The position numbers were made by a program, and so were the translations under genes. DNA of 8,162 nucleotides from Cyclobacteriaceae bacterium (lineage in GTDB: Bacteria > Bacteroidota > Bacteroidia > Cytophagales > Cyclobacteriaceae). Every line of letters starts with the position of its first letter. Position 1 is the first letter of the stretch. Positions 1 to 7,775 of this stretch are shown in pieces. The stretch spans positions 1 to 8,162 of the forward strand of contig JAOUOM010000063.1 in assembly GCA_029880385.1 (NCBI GenBank), read 5' to 3'. The notes under the pieces were generated by a model, which searched no databases, was not told the DNA's origin, and saw nothing but the letters and a program-made list of their open reading frames with translations.

Positions 1-1
1 A

Positions 2-916
2 TCGGCACCAGGGAGTGCTGGTATGGAAACCTGCTTCGTCAACCTGCTCGAACCCGGCGATGAATGTATCATCTGTGTCAATGGGGTGTTTGGCGGACGG
101 ATGGTGGACATTGCAGAGCGCTGTGGAGCCGTCGTGCATCGCATCGATACCGAGTGGGGCACGGTGACCAGTCCCAATCAGGTGCGTGATGCATTGAAGA
201 AGTGTACCAAGCCCAAACTGCTCGCTCTGGTACATGCCGAGACATCTACCGGGGCCCTGCAACCATTGGAAGAAATCAGCCAACTCGTACACGAGGCAGG
301 GGCGTTGTTTGTGGTCGATGCGGTCACCTCCTATTGTGGTGTACCCCTCAAAGTGGATGAATGGGGCATTGATGCCATTTATACCGGTTCACAGAAATGC
401 CTGAGTGCACCTCCCGGCTTATCGCCGGTCAGTTTTTCCGAAGCGGCCGTACGTGTGCTGGACAACCGGAAAACCAAGGTACAAAGCTGGTTTCTGGATT
501 TGACCATGGTAAAAAATTATTGGTCGGGTGCCAAACGAGCCTATCATCATACAGGACCTGTTTCGGCTATTTTTGCCCTGCATGAAGCCCTCAGCCTGGT
601 TTTGGAGGAAGGACTGGAAAACAGGTGGATCCGGCATCGGGAAGTGCATGATTATTTAAAAGTGAAACTGGAAAAACTTGGGTTCCGGTTTCTGGTGGAT
701 GAGTCCAACCGTTTGCCAAACCTCAACTCGGTATACCTGCCGGAGGGAGTGGATGAGGCCAGCCTGAGAAGCCAGTTGCTTCATACCTACCATATCGAAG
801 TAGGGGCTGGTTTGGGAGCTTTTGCGGGAAAAATATGGCGAATTGGCATTATGGGAGAAAGCTGCACCAAAAACCACGTCAACATGCTGGCGGGTGCTCT
901 GGAGGAAATTCTCTGA
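2..916 (+). CDS. Class V PLP-dependent aminotransferase, alanine-glyoxylate/serine-pyruvate type (5' partial)
   Basis: Predicted to move the amino group of serine or alanine onto glyoxylate or pyruvate, using pyridoxal phosphate in the cytosol. The frame is open from base 2, and the residues before the first ATG (base 23) read SAPGSAGMET, the glycine-rich cofactor loop of this family, so that ATG is internal and the true start lies left of the window. Numbering from that Met, VVDAVTS holds the Asp (99) expected to contact the pyridine nitrogen, GSQKCLSAPPG holds the Schiff-base Lys (125), YHHTGPV is the typical following segment, and GKIWRIGIMG near the C-terminus holds the carboxylate-binding Arg. 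From memory the protein lines up closely with human AGXT along its whole length. About 70-80 N-terminal residues are missing. It stands alone, with a hairpin and T-run after it. Substrate choice within the family cannot be read from sequence alone. Confidence 0.9.
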   Translation, partial: SAPGSAGMETCFVNLLEPGDECIICVNGVFGGRMVDIAERCGAVVHRIDTEWGTVTSPNQVRDALKKCTKPKLLALVHAETSTGALQPLEEISQLVHEAGALFVVDAVTSYCGVPLKVDEWGIDAIYTGSQKCLSAPPGLSPVSFSEAAVRVLDNRKTKVQSWFLDLTMVKNYWSGAKRAYHHTGPVSAIFALHEALSLVLEEGLENRWIRHREVHDYLKVKLEKLGFRFLVDESNRLPNLNSVYLPEGVDEASLRSQLLHTYHIEVGAGLGAFAGKIWRIGIMGESCTKNHVNMLAGALEEIL

Positions 917-930
917 TGATTGTACGAAAT

Positions 931-986
931 ACGGATTTCAGGTCATTTTACCCCTCATCAAAAAACACCCGGAATCCGTCTTTTTT
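931..986 (+). terminator. Putative intrinsic terminator after the aminotransferase
   Basis: Bases 931-939 pair with 971-979 (nine pairs, one a T.G wobble), and six T residues follow at 981-986. The hairpin starts 15 nt after the aminotransferase stop. The loop is long (31 nt) and may hold a small inner hairpin, which makes the call less certain. It separates this gene from the rhamnosidase, whose own start lies 34 nt further on. Confidence 0.45.
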
Positions 987-1020
987 CCTGTATATCTTTA
1001 GTAGTTAAAATCAGCATAAA

Positions 1021-4000
1021 ATGGATAAACCACTTGTTTCCCTGCTTCTCATTTTATTGTCGTTTGTCGGCTATTCACAAGTTGTCGTCTCGCGCCAGTA
1101 TATCGAAAATCAAACCAATCCCATGGGAGTGGAAACGACCCTGCCCCGGTTTAGCTGGGAAATGACTTCCGTAAAGCGGAATGTAAAACAGGTGTCGTTC
1201 GAAATCCGCGTTGCCACGTCACATCAGGATCTGGTAAAGGGGAAAAACCTGACCTGGGCATCCGGCGTGGTTTCATCCGATCGTTCTGTTCATGTGCCCT
1301 ATCAGGGGAATGCACTGCAATCGGGCGAGCGCTATTATTGGCAGGTCAGGGTGACGGACAGTAATGGGAAAACCTCTGCCTGGAGTCCGGTCGCCTGGTG
1401 GCAAATGGCGTTGCTCGATCCGGAAAAAGAATGGACAGCCCAATGGATCGTGCCCGGATTTGATGAGGAAGCCCAACGGCCTTGCCCTGTATTTAGAAAA
1501 GAATTTACGGTTCAAAACAAAGCCATTACCCGTGCCACGGCCTATGTGACGGCCCATGGTATGTACGAGGCATCAATTAATGGGCAACGGATCGGGGATG
1601 CATATTTGTCGCCCGGATGGACAAGTTACCACAACCGTCTGCAATATCAGGTTTATGATGTCACGTCGTTGCTGGTCTGGGGTAAAAATGCCGTAGGAGC
1701 CACGCTGGGAAACGGATGGTACAGGGGTTTTTTGGCCTGGGGGGATCGAAACGATCATTATGGTAGTGACATTGCCCTTCTTTTTCAGTTGGAAATCCGG
1801 TATTCCGATGGTAGCCGGGAAGTAGTAGGATCCGAGGGAAGCTGGAAGTCGGCTACCGGTCCTGTAGTATTTTCCGAACTTTATGATGGGGAAATTTACG
1901 ATTCCCGCCGGGAGATGAAAGGCTGGTCTTTGCCAGAATATGATGATAGTGGCTGGGTAAATGCCCGTGAAATGAATTTCCCGAAATCAGTACTGGTGGC
2001 AACCGAAAATGAGCCCATCCGAAAGCACGAAACATTTGCCCCTCAGGATATTTTTACTACCCCATCGGGTGATCTGGTCGTGGATTTTGGTCAAAACCTG
2101 GTCGGCTGGGTACAGCTTACCGTCACGGGACAGGAGGGAAGTCAGGTGGATATTTACCATTCGGAAGTGTTGGACAAAAACGGTAATTTTTATACCGATA
2201 ACCTGCGGGATGCCGATCAAAAAAACAGCTATATACTCAATGGGGAACCCAATCAGGTGCTTTCGCCTCATTTTACCTTTCAGGGTTTCCGATATGTAAA
2301 GGTAGCAGGATTTCCAGGTGAGCTAAAGCCTGAAAACCTCACCGCCATAGCCCTGTATTCTGACATGGAACCCACGGGTGAGTTTAGCTGTTCCGATCCG
2401 TTGCTCAACCAGCTCCAGCACAATATCCAATGGGGTCAAAAGGGCAATTTTCTCGATGTGCCGACTGACTGTCCGCAGCGGGATGAGCGCCTGGGGTGGA
2501 CGGGTGATGCACAGGCCTTTTTTCGTACGGCGGCATTCAATATGAACGTTAACAGCTTTTTCTCCAAGTGGTTGAAGGATGTGGCACTGGATCAGTCAAC
2601 TGAAGGATCCGTTCCGTTTGTGGTGCCCAATGTACTGGGCCCCAATGCCGGGGGGAGTGCCGGGTGGGCAGATGTTGCCACGATCATTCCATGGGAAACT
2701 TATTTGCTGTATGGCGATAAAAAAGTATTGGAAACCCAGTATCCCAGCATGAAAGCCTGGGTAGCATACATCCGGTCCAAAAGTGAAAACAACCTATGGA
2801 ATACCGGTTTTCATTTTGGTGACTGGCTTTTTTACCGGCCCAATGATGACAATGATGGCCGCTCGGCTGTGACCGACAAGTATTACATAACACAGTGTTT
2901 TTATGCCTATTCCACACAGTTGCTTATCAATGCGGCCGAGGTATTGGGCAAGACAGAGGATGCCCGCCAATACCGGGAATTGCTTGCGCTCATCAAGCAG
3001 GCATTTCAGCACGAGTTTATGAGCGGTTCCGGACGGTTGGGAGCCAATACACAAACTGCCTATGTGCTGGCCTTGCATTTTGATATGCTGCCGGAGGAAT
3101 TACGGGATTCGGCCGCAAAGCGACTGGTGGAGAATGTGAAAAGTTATGGCTATCACCTGACGACCGGTTTTCTCGGTACACCGTACCTGTGCCATGTCCT
3201 TAGCCGGTTTGGCTATCCAGACATTGCCTATGAGCTGCTGATGCAGGATACCTATCCTTCGTGGTTATATCCGGTCACGATGGGGGCTACCACAATCTGG
3301 GAGCGCTGGGATGGCATCAAGCCCGACAGTTCCTTTCAGACACCCAGCATGAATTCGTTCAACCACTATGCGTATGGTGCCATTGGCGACTGGATGTACC
3401 GCAATGTGGCCGGGATTAATACGTATGCGGACGGGCCCGGTTACCAGCACCTGATGATCCGTCCCATACCGGGAGGGGGGCTGCAGCACGCGGGTGCGTC
3501 ACTTCGGACGTATTATGGGACTGTTCGTTCCGGCTGGGCATACAAAGACGGTTATTTCGAACAGACTGTGTCGGTACCGGTCAATACGACTGCATCGGTT
3601 TTTATTCCGGCGCATTCAGTTGATCAGGTATCTGAAAGTGGAAAATCCCTCGCATCTGCCGGGCTCAGGGTACAGGGTACCAGGGATGGGTATGTGCAGG
3701 TGGAGGCAGGATCTGGAAATTACGTTTTTCGTGTAAAACAGGATCCCATTACGCGTGACAATAAATTCACCGGTTATGAAGGGGTTTACAATGTTATCCA
3801 GGGTTTTAGCTATCAGATCAGGATTGAATCGAAAGGGGGCAGGATGTACCTGATAGTGGAAGACAGCCGTGAGGAAATCGAACCCGTGGAAGGTGAACCT
3901 GATGTGTTTCAGTTCAGCAGGTCACCCGAAAACAGACTGACCTTTGAGAAGAGCCGGGCCAATATCATCCGATCCATCCGCATAGATGCCGATGGGCTGA

Positions 4001-4023
4001 GCTATCGCGCATCGCGCCAGTAG
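1021..4023 (+). CDS. Secreted GH78 alpha-L-rhamnosidase with extra C-terminal domain
   Basis: Predicted inverting glycoside hydrolase that removes terminal alpha-L-rhamnose from plant or algal glycans or glycosides, acting in the periplasm or outside the cell. The 1000-residue protein starts with a signal peptide (about 1-20, ending GYSQ, no lipobox Cys). An Ig/FnIII-like region follows (about 25-130), then a beta-sandwich N-domain (about 137-330, with NGWYRG), a second beta domain (about 335-445, VVDFGQNLVGW), the (alpha/alpha)6 barrel (about 450-800) and a beta C-domain. DCPQRDERLGWTGD (483-496) carries the predicted general acid Glu489; TTIWERWDG carries the predicted base Glu761. Residues from about 908 to 1000 go beyond the usual GH78 end and resemble a DUF3471-like small beta-barrel. 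A weak promoter-like TATCTTTA lies at 993-1000. No SusC/D, sulfatase or other carbohydrate gene adjoins. Family call is firm; the substrate is not known. Confidence 0.93.
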   Translation: MDKPLVSLLLILLSFVGYSQVVVSRQYIENQTNPMGVETTLPRFSWEMTSVKRNVKQVSFEIRVATSHQDLVKGKNLTWASGVVSSDRSVHVPYQGNALQSGERYYWQVRVTDSNGKTSAWSPVAWWQMALLDPEKEWTAQWIVPGFDEEAQRPCPVFRKEFTVQNKAITRATAYVTAHGMYEASINGQRIGDAYLSPGWTSYHNRLQYQVYDVTSLLVWGKNAVGATLGNGWYRGFLAWGDRNDHYGSDIALLFQLEIRYSDGSREVVGSEGSWKSATGPVVFSELYDGEIYDSRREMKGWSLPEYDDSGWVNAREMNFPKSVLVATENEPIRKHETFAPQDIFTTPSGDLVVDFGQNLVGWVQLTVTGQEGSQVDIYHSEVLDKNGNFYTDNLRDADQKNSYILNGEPNQVLSPHFTFQGFRYVKVAGFPGELKPENLTAIALYSDMEPTGEFSCSDPLLNQLQHNIQWGQKGNFLDVPTDCPQRDERLGWTGDAQAFFRTAAFNMNVNSFFSKWLKDVALDQSTEGSVPFVVPNVLGPNAGGSAGWADVATIIPWETYLLYGDKKVLETQYPSMKAWVAYIRSKSENNLWNTGFHFGDWLFYRPNDDNDGRSAVTDKYYITQCFYAYSTQLLINAAEVLGKTEDARQYRELLALIKQAFQHEFMSGSGRLGANTQTAYVLALHFDMLPEELRDSAAKRLVENVKSYGYHLTTGFLGTPYLCHVLSRFGYPDIAYELLMQDTYPSWLYPVTMGATTIWERWDGIKPDSSFQTPSMNSFNHYAYGAIGDWMYRNVAGINTYADGPGYQHLMIRPIPGGGLQHAGASLRTYYGTVRSGWAYKDGYFEQTVSVPVNTTASVFIPAHSVDQVSESGKSLASAGLRVQGTRDGYVQVEAGSGNYVFRVKQDPITRDNKFTGYEGVYNVIQGFSYQIRIESKGGRMYLIVEDSREEIEPVEGEPDVFQFSRSPENRLTFEKSRANIIRSIRIDADGLSYRASRQ

Positions 4024-4044
4024 GGCTGCTATTCGCATGATTTG

Positions 4045-4073
4045 TTTGATGCATGCTTCTTTGTTTAACTTTT
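4045..4073 (+). promoter_or_regulatory. Putative Bacteroidota-type promoter for the M20 peptidase/LOG pair
   Basis: TTTG (4045-4048) is followed after 17 nt by TAACTTTT (4066-4073), one base off the Bacteroidota -7 consensus TAnnTTTG. A second TTTG sits at 4041-4044, giving a 21-nt spacing. Transcription would start near 4079-4082, about 35 nt before the ATG at 4115. This also speaks against the in-frame GTG at 4079 as a translation start. The match is inferred from consensus only. Confidence 0.35.
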
Positions 4074-4114
4074 AATATGTGAATGTTCCATCCGGACATA
4101 ACAGGTACCGAATT

Positions 4115-5404
4115 ATGAAACCAACCAGTTTTCTTACGTTAGTTTTTACGCTATGCATGACCAGCGTATTTGCTCAAAAATTATCCTCAAAGGAGAAGAA
4201 AATCATTCAAATCGTGGAAAGCAACCAGGCAGAGGCGGTCGATTTTCTCGAAAAAGTCGTCAACATCAACAGTGGGACCATGAACCATGCGGGCGTGAAG
4301 GAAGTCGGGATGGTTTTTCAGTCCGAATTTGATCAGATTGGGTTTAACACACGCTGGATCGACCTCAATCACATCAACCGATCCGGTCATCTGTTTGCCG
4401 AGACCAGGGGTACAAAAGGCAGGAAAATTCTGATGATTGGCCACCTCGATACCGTTTTTGAAAAAGACAGTCCGTTTCAAAAGTTTGTCAGGCAGGATAG
4501 CATTGCCTTCGGGCCGGGTGCCAATGATATGAAAGGAGGCGATGTGATCATTTTGTTTGCGTTAAAGGCCTTGTTTGAAGCGGGCTTGCTAAATGATGCA
4601 CAGATTATCGTGGCCTATACAGGGGATGAGGAAAACACCGGGCATCCTCTTGAAATCAGCCGGAAAGACCTGATCGAGGCTGCAAAGCGTAGCGACATTG
4701 CCCTGGGGTATGAAACTTCTACCGGATTCAATTATGCTACGGTAGCTCGTCGGGGTTCATCGGGATGGCAGGTAGAGGTAAGCGGAAAACGGGCCCATTC
4801 TGCCGGTATTTTCAGCGAACATACGGGTGCTGGTGCCATTTTTGAAATGAGCCGGATTTTGAATTCGTTTTATGAAGATGTGCGGGGGGAGGAATACCTT
4901 ACGTTTAACCCGGGCGTGATACTTGGGGGGACCCGCGTGGATTATGATACGGCCATGAGCCAGGGAGAGGCTTTTGGCAAGAGCAATGTAGTGGCACAGA
5001 CGGCTGTTGTTACGGGTGGCTTGCGGTTTATTTCCGAAGAGCAACTGGCATCTACACGGGAAAAAATGAAGGAAATTGTGTCGCAAAACCTGCCGCAGAC
5101 GCATGCGGTTATCTCCTTTACTGACAGCTATCCATCCATGGCACCCACCGAAGGCAATCTGGCATTGCTCAGAAAACTCAATCAGGTGAGCCTGGACCTG
5201 GGCCAGGGAGAAGTGCAGGCATACAATCCCGGACGAAGGGGCGCAGCGGATATTTCCTTTGTGGCCCAGTATGTCGACGGGCTTGACGGGCTGGGAACCA
5301 TGGGAGGAGGTGCCCATACACCCGGGGAAACCGTGGATATGCGTACGATGGAAGATTTGACCAAGCGGACAGCCATTTTGCTATACCGGCTGATCAATGA
5401 ATAA
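4115..5404 (+). CDS. Exported M20 family zinc metallopeptidase, carboxypeptidase G2-like
   Basis: Predicted di-zinc exopeptidase that removes a C-terminal amino acid, glutamate in the best known relatives, from peptides or N-acyl amino acids in the periplasm. I chose the ATG at 4115 because it gives a clean signal peptide (MKPTSFLTLVFTLCMTSVFA, then Q); the in-frame GTG at 4079 would add 12 polar residues before it. The product is 429 residues. The metal and catalytic set is complete: GHLDTV (His110, Asp112), GANDMKGG (bridging Asp138), GDEEN (base Glu172, ligand Glu173), LGYETS (Glu200) and GGGAHTPGE (His401). The insert after about residue 210, with GKRAHSAGI, is the M20 dimerisation lid. 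The gene overlaps the next one by 8 nt, so both are probably on one transcript. True substrate unknown; an aminoacylase or dipeptidase role is possible. Confidence 0.9.
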   Translation: MKPTSFLTLVFTLCMTSVFAQKLSSKEKKIIQIVESNQAEAVDFLEKVVNINSGTMNHAGVKEVGMVFQSEFDQIGFNTRWIDLNHINRSGHLFAETRGTKGRKILMIGHLDTVFEKDSPFQKFVRQDSIAFGPGANDMKGGDVIILFALKALFEAGLLNDAQIIVAYTGDEENTGHPLEISRKDLIEAAKRSDIALGYETSTGFNYATVARRGSSGWQVEVSGKRAHSAGIFSEHTGAGAIFEMSRILNSFYEDVRGEEYLTFNPGVILGGTRVDYDTAMSQGEAFGKSNVVAQTAVVTGGLRFISEEQLASTREKMKEIVSQNLPQTHAVISFTDSYPSMAPTEGNLALLRKLNQVSLDLGQGEVQAYNPGRRGAADISFVAQYVDGLDGLGTMGGGAHTPGETVDMRTMEDLTKRTAILLYRLINE

Positions 5405-5942
5405 GCGAATAGCTGTTTTCTGTGGGTCTGCCAAAGGATCCAGGCCCGAATATGTACAGGCTGCCGAATCCCTGGGGGAACTGTTTGTCAGGGAAAACAT
5501 CGGCCTGGTGTACGGGGGTGGATCGATCGGGTTAATGGGTGTGATGGCCGATACGATGATGGCATTGGGCGGCGAAGTGACGGGTGTGATTCCTCAAAAA
5601 ATATTTGATTGGGAAGTAGGCCATACCGGGATTACCCACTTGCACGTGGTTCAGTCGATGCATGAGCGTAAGGCCATGATGGCCGACCTTTCCGATGCCT
5701 TTATTGCCATGCCCGGTGGGATAGGTACGCTGGAAGAGATCATTGAGGTCTTTACCTGGCTGCAGCTGGGCTATCACCACAAAGCATGCGGCTTTCTGAA
5801 TGTGGGGGGCTATTTTGATCATTTATTTGCCTATTTTGATCACATGGTACGAGAGGGTTTCCTTTCTGCCGCTACGCGTGACCTGGTACATGTATCGGAT
5901 TCGGCAAGCTCCTTACTTTCCCGTCTGATCACTATCCGTTAG
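5397..5942 (+). CDS. LOG family protein (TIGR00730-type nucleoside 5'-monophosphate phosphoribohydrolase)
   Basis: Predicted cytosolic enzyme that splits the N-glycosidic bond of a nucleoside 5'-monophosphate, releasing the base and ribose 5-phosphate. Plant LOG proteins do this to cytokinin nucleotides; bacterial members often act on AMP. The 181-residue length fits the family. Visible motifs are the N-terminal strand IAVFCGSAKG, the nucleotide-binding loop YGGGSIGLMG (39-48), MHERKAMM with Arg91 and Lys92, and the signature PGGIGTLEE (106-114) with the catalytic Glu. Older databases call such proteins lysine decarboxylases, which is misleading. The ATG overlaps the last codons of the upstream peptidase gene (ATGAATAA, 5397-5404), suggesting translational coupling. 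No cytokinin-type isopentenyltransferase is nearby; idi on the other strand makes only the general isoprenoid precursor. Confidence 0.92.
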   Translation: MNKRIAVFCGSAKGSRPEYVQAAESLGELFVRENIGLVYGGGSIGLMGVMADTMMALGGEVTGVIPQKIFDWEVGHTGITHLHVVQSMHERKAMMADLSDAFIAMPGGIGTLEEIIEVFTWLQLGYHHKACGFLNVGGYFDHLFAYFDHMVREGFLSAATRDLVHVSDSASSLLSRLITIR

Positions 5943-5959
5943 GGGTAGCAGAATTTTTT
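5932..5959 (+). terminator. Weak putative terminator overlapping the LOG stop codon
   Basis: CTATCC (5932-5937) can pair with GGGTAG (5943-5948), with one wobble and a 5-nt loop that contains the stop codon. Six T residues follow at 5954-5959, after a 5-nt gap. The stem is short, so this may be chance, but its place at the end of a convergent unit fits. Confidence 0.3.
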
Positions 5960-6203
5960 GCCGGGATTTATGGAAAACAGCCAGGGTATGATCCAATTAG
6001 GAGAGTGTGGTGGTGATGCCCTTGTGTTTTCGTGCTGAAGGGCGTACAAGGCTGCCTGATAGCCCCGGGCGTGGGCAGCACGGGGGCCGAGCGGAGCACG
6101 GGCGTACAGCAACCAAAGGGCCAGTATCGGTCGCTCCGCATGATGGCCTGTATATCCGATTTTATAATGGTGGATTTGGCCGATGCCAATAATCCGACGA
6201 ATG
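5943..6203. other. Convergent intergenic spacer with G+C-rich core, no supported gene
   Basis: This 261-bp stretch lies between the convergent LOG and idi stop codons. By hand count 6041-6120 holds 57 G or C in 80 bases (about 71%), well above the neighbouring genes. GGGCGTACA occurs twice, at 6040-6048 and 6100-6108, exactly 60 bp apart. Small stem-loops can be drawn: GCCCTT (6018-6023) with AAGGGC (6038-6043), and TTGGC (6176-6180) with GCCAA (6185-6189); neither has a T-run. On the minus strand one frame stays open from inside idi to a stop at 5939-5941, but it contains no ATG. Short ORFs in other frames have no recognisable product. It could be a gene remnant, a structured RNA or plain spacer. 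Confidence 0.5.
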
Positions 6204-6794
6204 TTACCGCGACCGCAACTGACGAATGGCGGGAAGCTGGGCTACCTGTGTGTAGCAAAGTCGAAACCAATGAGTGAAGCATTCAGGGGTAGTATTCAGT
6301 TCGTTTTGAAGGGCCGTATAGGAGAGGTAGCGGAAACTGGCGACTTCTGCGGGATTGATAACGGGTGGCCGATCGGAAATGCCGTAATAGACATGGTCAA
6401 ATTCGTGCTCAGTGAGGTTGTCGTCGAAACGGACATGATAGGTAAAGGAAAAGGCATGATGGAGAGGCACAGACAGGCCCATTTCCTCAGCCAGCCTCCT
6501 GACGGCAGCTGCATGGGTTTCTTCACCCGGCCGGGGGTGGCTACATGCCGTATTTGTCCATAATCCGGCCGAATGGTACTTGTCAGCGGCCCGTTGTTGT
6601 AAGAGAAAACGGCCACGTGAATCAAAGATGAAGACAGAAAGTGCACGGTGCAGGGAGCCGTTGATATGGGCTTGCATTTTGTCGGCTGTACCTATTGCAT
6701 GATCCATTTCGTCGACCAGAATGACTTGTTCGCTCTGTGGGACTGTGTGCGTTGGATTTGGGGAGTCGGGCAGGTGATTCGGTACGGACTTCAT
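6204..6794 (-). CDS. idi: Type I isopentenyl-diphosphate delta-isomerase (Nudix fold)
   Basis: Converts isopentenyl diphosphate to dimethylallyl diphosphate in the cytosol, balancing the two precursors of quinones, carotenoids and undecaprenyl carriers. The 196-residue product shows the full type I set: metal-binding His43 and His49 (AHINGSLHRA), the catalytic Cys84 with the metal-binding His86 in NTACSHP, the Nudix-like helix GEETHAAAVRRLAEEMGL (90-107), and EHEFDH with Glu129 and catalytic Glu131. About 20 poorly conserved residues precede the conserved start (SEQVILVDEMD), so a later start is possible, but no later ATG lies before Met30 within that conserved segment. The gene follows the Ppx/GppA gene after a 5-nt gap and probably shares its transcript. 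It is convergent with LOG. Confidence 0.95.
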   Translation of the reverse strand: MKSVPNHLPDSPNPTHTVPQSEQVILVDEMDHAIGTADKMQAHINGSLHRALSVFIFDSRGRFLLQQRAADKYHSAGLWTNTACSHPRPGEETHAAAVRRLAEEMGLSVPLHHAFSFTYHVRFDDNLTEHEFDHVYYGISDRPPVINPAEVASFRYLSYTALQNELNTTPECFTHWFRLCYTQVAQLPAIRQLRSR

Positions 6795-6799
6795 TTTAT

Positions 6800-7702
6800 T
6801 CAGTTTTTCACGATTATTTTTCCTTCACCCGGGTAGTGTTTTTCATAGAGGTAGTAATTGATGCCATCCTTGAGTCCGACGGATGGCACGAGGATGGAGC
6901 GGGCGTGAGCGGCCTTCATCACGTCGATGTAAATTTCGGCAGCCGGCAGGATCACCTCAGCCCGATCGGGGTTGAGCTGGAGGCGGTTGATCCGGTCTTC
7001 GGGCGAGGTATGTTGAATGGTTTGATGGACGGCCATGACCGTGTCGATGGAAATGCGCCTTCTTTTGTCCCCTTTGGCCAGTTCAAAGATTTTGTTGATG
7101 TTTCCTCCTGTCCCGATTGCCCGAATGCGTCCGTATTTTTTGTGAATGGATCTGTCAATCCAGTGGAGGAGGCTATGGCGGGTTTGCTTTACATCGTCGG
7201 AATGTCCGCTTCTGACCGATCCGATGGGAAATGAGTGGGATAATACTTTTTCGCGGTTGACGTATAGGTTGAGTTCGGTGCTGCCGCCACCCACGTCGAT
7301 GTGCAGGTGGTTTTGGTCGTCGATGTAGGTTTGAATGACGCGATTGATCATTTCAGCTTCCTGTGTGCCAGATAGAATCTGAATGGGGAGTCCCAACGTT
7401 GATTTTATTTCTGAGCAGATTTCTGAGCCATTTTCGGATTCACGCATGGCAGATGTGGCACACCCATAGTAGTGGTCGATTTCATATAAATCGATGATGT
7501 GTTTGAAGGCACGCAGCAGTTTGAACAAATTAGTCTTTCGCTGCGGTGAAATATGGCCAATCGAAAACACGTCCTGACCCAGGCGGATGGGAAAACGGAC
7601 GTATTCGAGCTTTTTAAACGTTATTTTTTCCTGGTATTCAATGATGCGGGTAATTTGAAGACGTACCGCATTAGATCCGATATCAATGGCTGCCAGCTTC
7701 AT
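6800..7702 (-). CDS. Ppx/GppA family phosphatase (exopolyphosphatase-like, short form)
   Basis: Member of the ASKHA-fold family that releases phosphate from polyphosphate ends or hydrolyses pppGpp; the sequence does not say which. I chose the ATG at 7702, giving MKLAAIDIGSNAVRL. An in-frame TTG three codons upstream would only add MPN. Seen in the 300-residue product: phosphate loop 1 IDIGSNAVRL (6-15), GCATSAMRESENG (80-92), SGTQEAEMI with Glu115 at the place of the catalytic Glu of E. coli PPX (aligned by motif), phosphate loop 2 DVGGGSTEL (136-144), and AIGTGGNINKIFELAKG. The length matches the two N-terminal domains only: there is no C-terminal HD-type domain as in E. coli PPX or GppA. 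It is first in a probable operon with idi and diverges from metH. Confidence 0.9.
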   Translation of the reverse strand: MKLAAIDIGSNAVRLQITRIIEYQEKITFKKLEYVRFPIRLGQDVFSIGHISPQRKTNLFKLLRAFKHIIDLYEIDHYYGCATSAMRESENGSEICSEIKSTLGLPIQILSGTQEAEMINRVIQTYIDDQNHLHIDVGGGSTELNLYVNREKVLSHSFPIGSVRSGHSDDVKQTRHSLLHWIDRSIHKKYGRIRAIGTGGNINKIFELAKGDKRRRISIDTVMAVHQTIQHTSPEDRINRLQLNPDRAEVILPAAEIYIDVMKAAHARSILVPSVGLKDGINYYLYEKHYPGEGKIIVKN

Positions 7703-7762
7703 ATTTGGCAATGATAAAAGGAATTCGTGATAAATAACCGGTAATTATTTGTTGCAGCCATC

Positions 7763-7770
7763 TATATTTG
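7763..7770 (+). promoter_or_regulatory. Putative -7 promoter element for the metH leader
   Basis: TATATTTG fully matches the Bacteroidota -7 consensus TAnnTTTG. A start about 6 nt downstream would put the first base of the transcript almost exactly at the P1 stem of the riboswitch (7776). No TTTG stands at the usual -33 distance; the nearest (7748-7751) is only 11 nt upstream, so the upstream half is weak. Confidence 0.45.
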
Positions 7771-7775
7771 CGCAA

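Noticed and set aside
1021..4023. Polysaccharide utilisation locus around the rhamnosidase
   Set aside because: No SusC, SusD, hybrid two-component regulator or further glycosidase is present on either side within the window.
4079..4114. GTG at 4079 as the peptidase start
   Set aside because: It would put 12 polar residues ahead of a good signal peptide and falls at the predicted transcription start; the ATG at 4115 fits better.
4757..5317. 186-codon open frame on the minus strand
   Set aside because: It lies fully inside the well supported M20 peptidase gene on the other strand, has no recognisable motif, and is best explained as a shadow frame.
5968..6282. 104-codon minus-strand frame starting inside idi
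   Set aside because: It overlaps the idi 3' end in another frame; its low-complexity Pro/Cys/Thr-rich translation follows the G+C-rich island and shows no family motif.
6737..7234. 165-codon open frame on the plus strand
   Set aside because: It is antisense to the Ppx/GppA gene, whose family motifs are intact, and its translation shows no domain.
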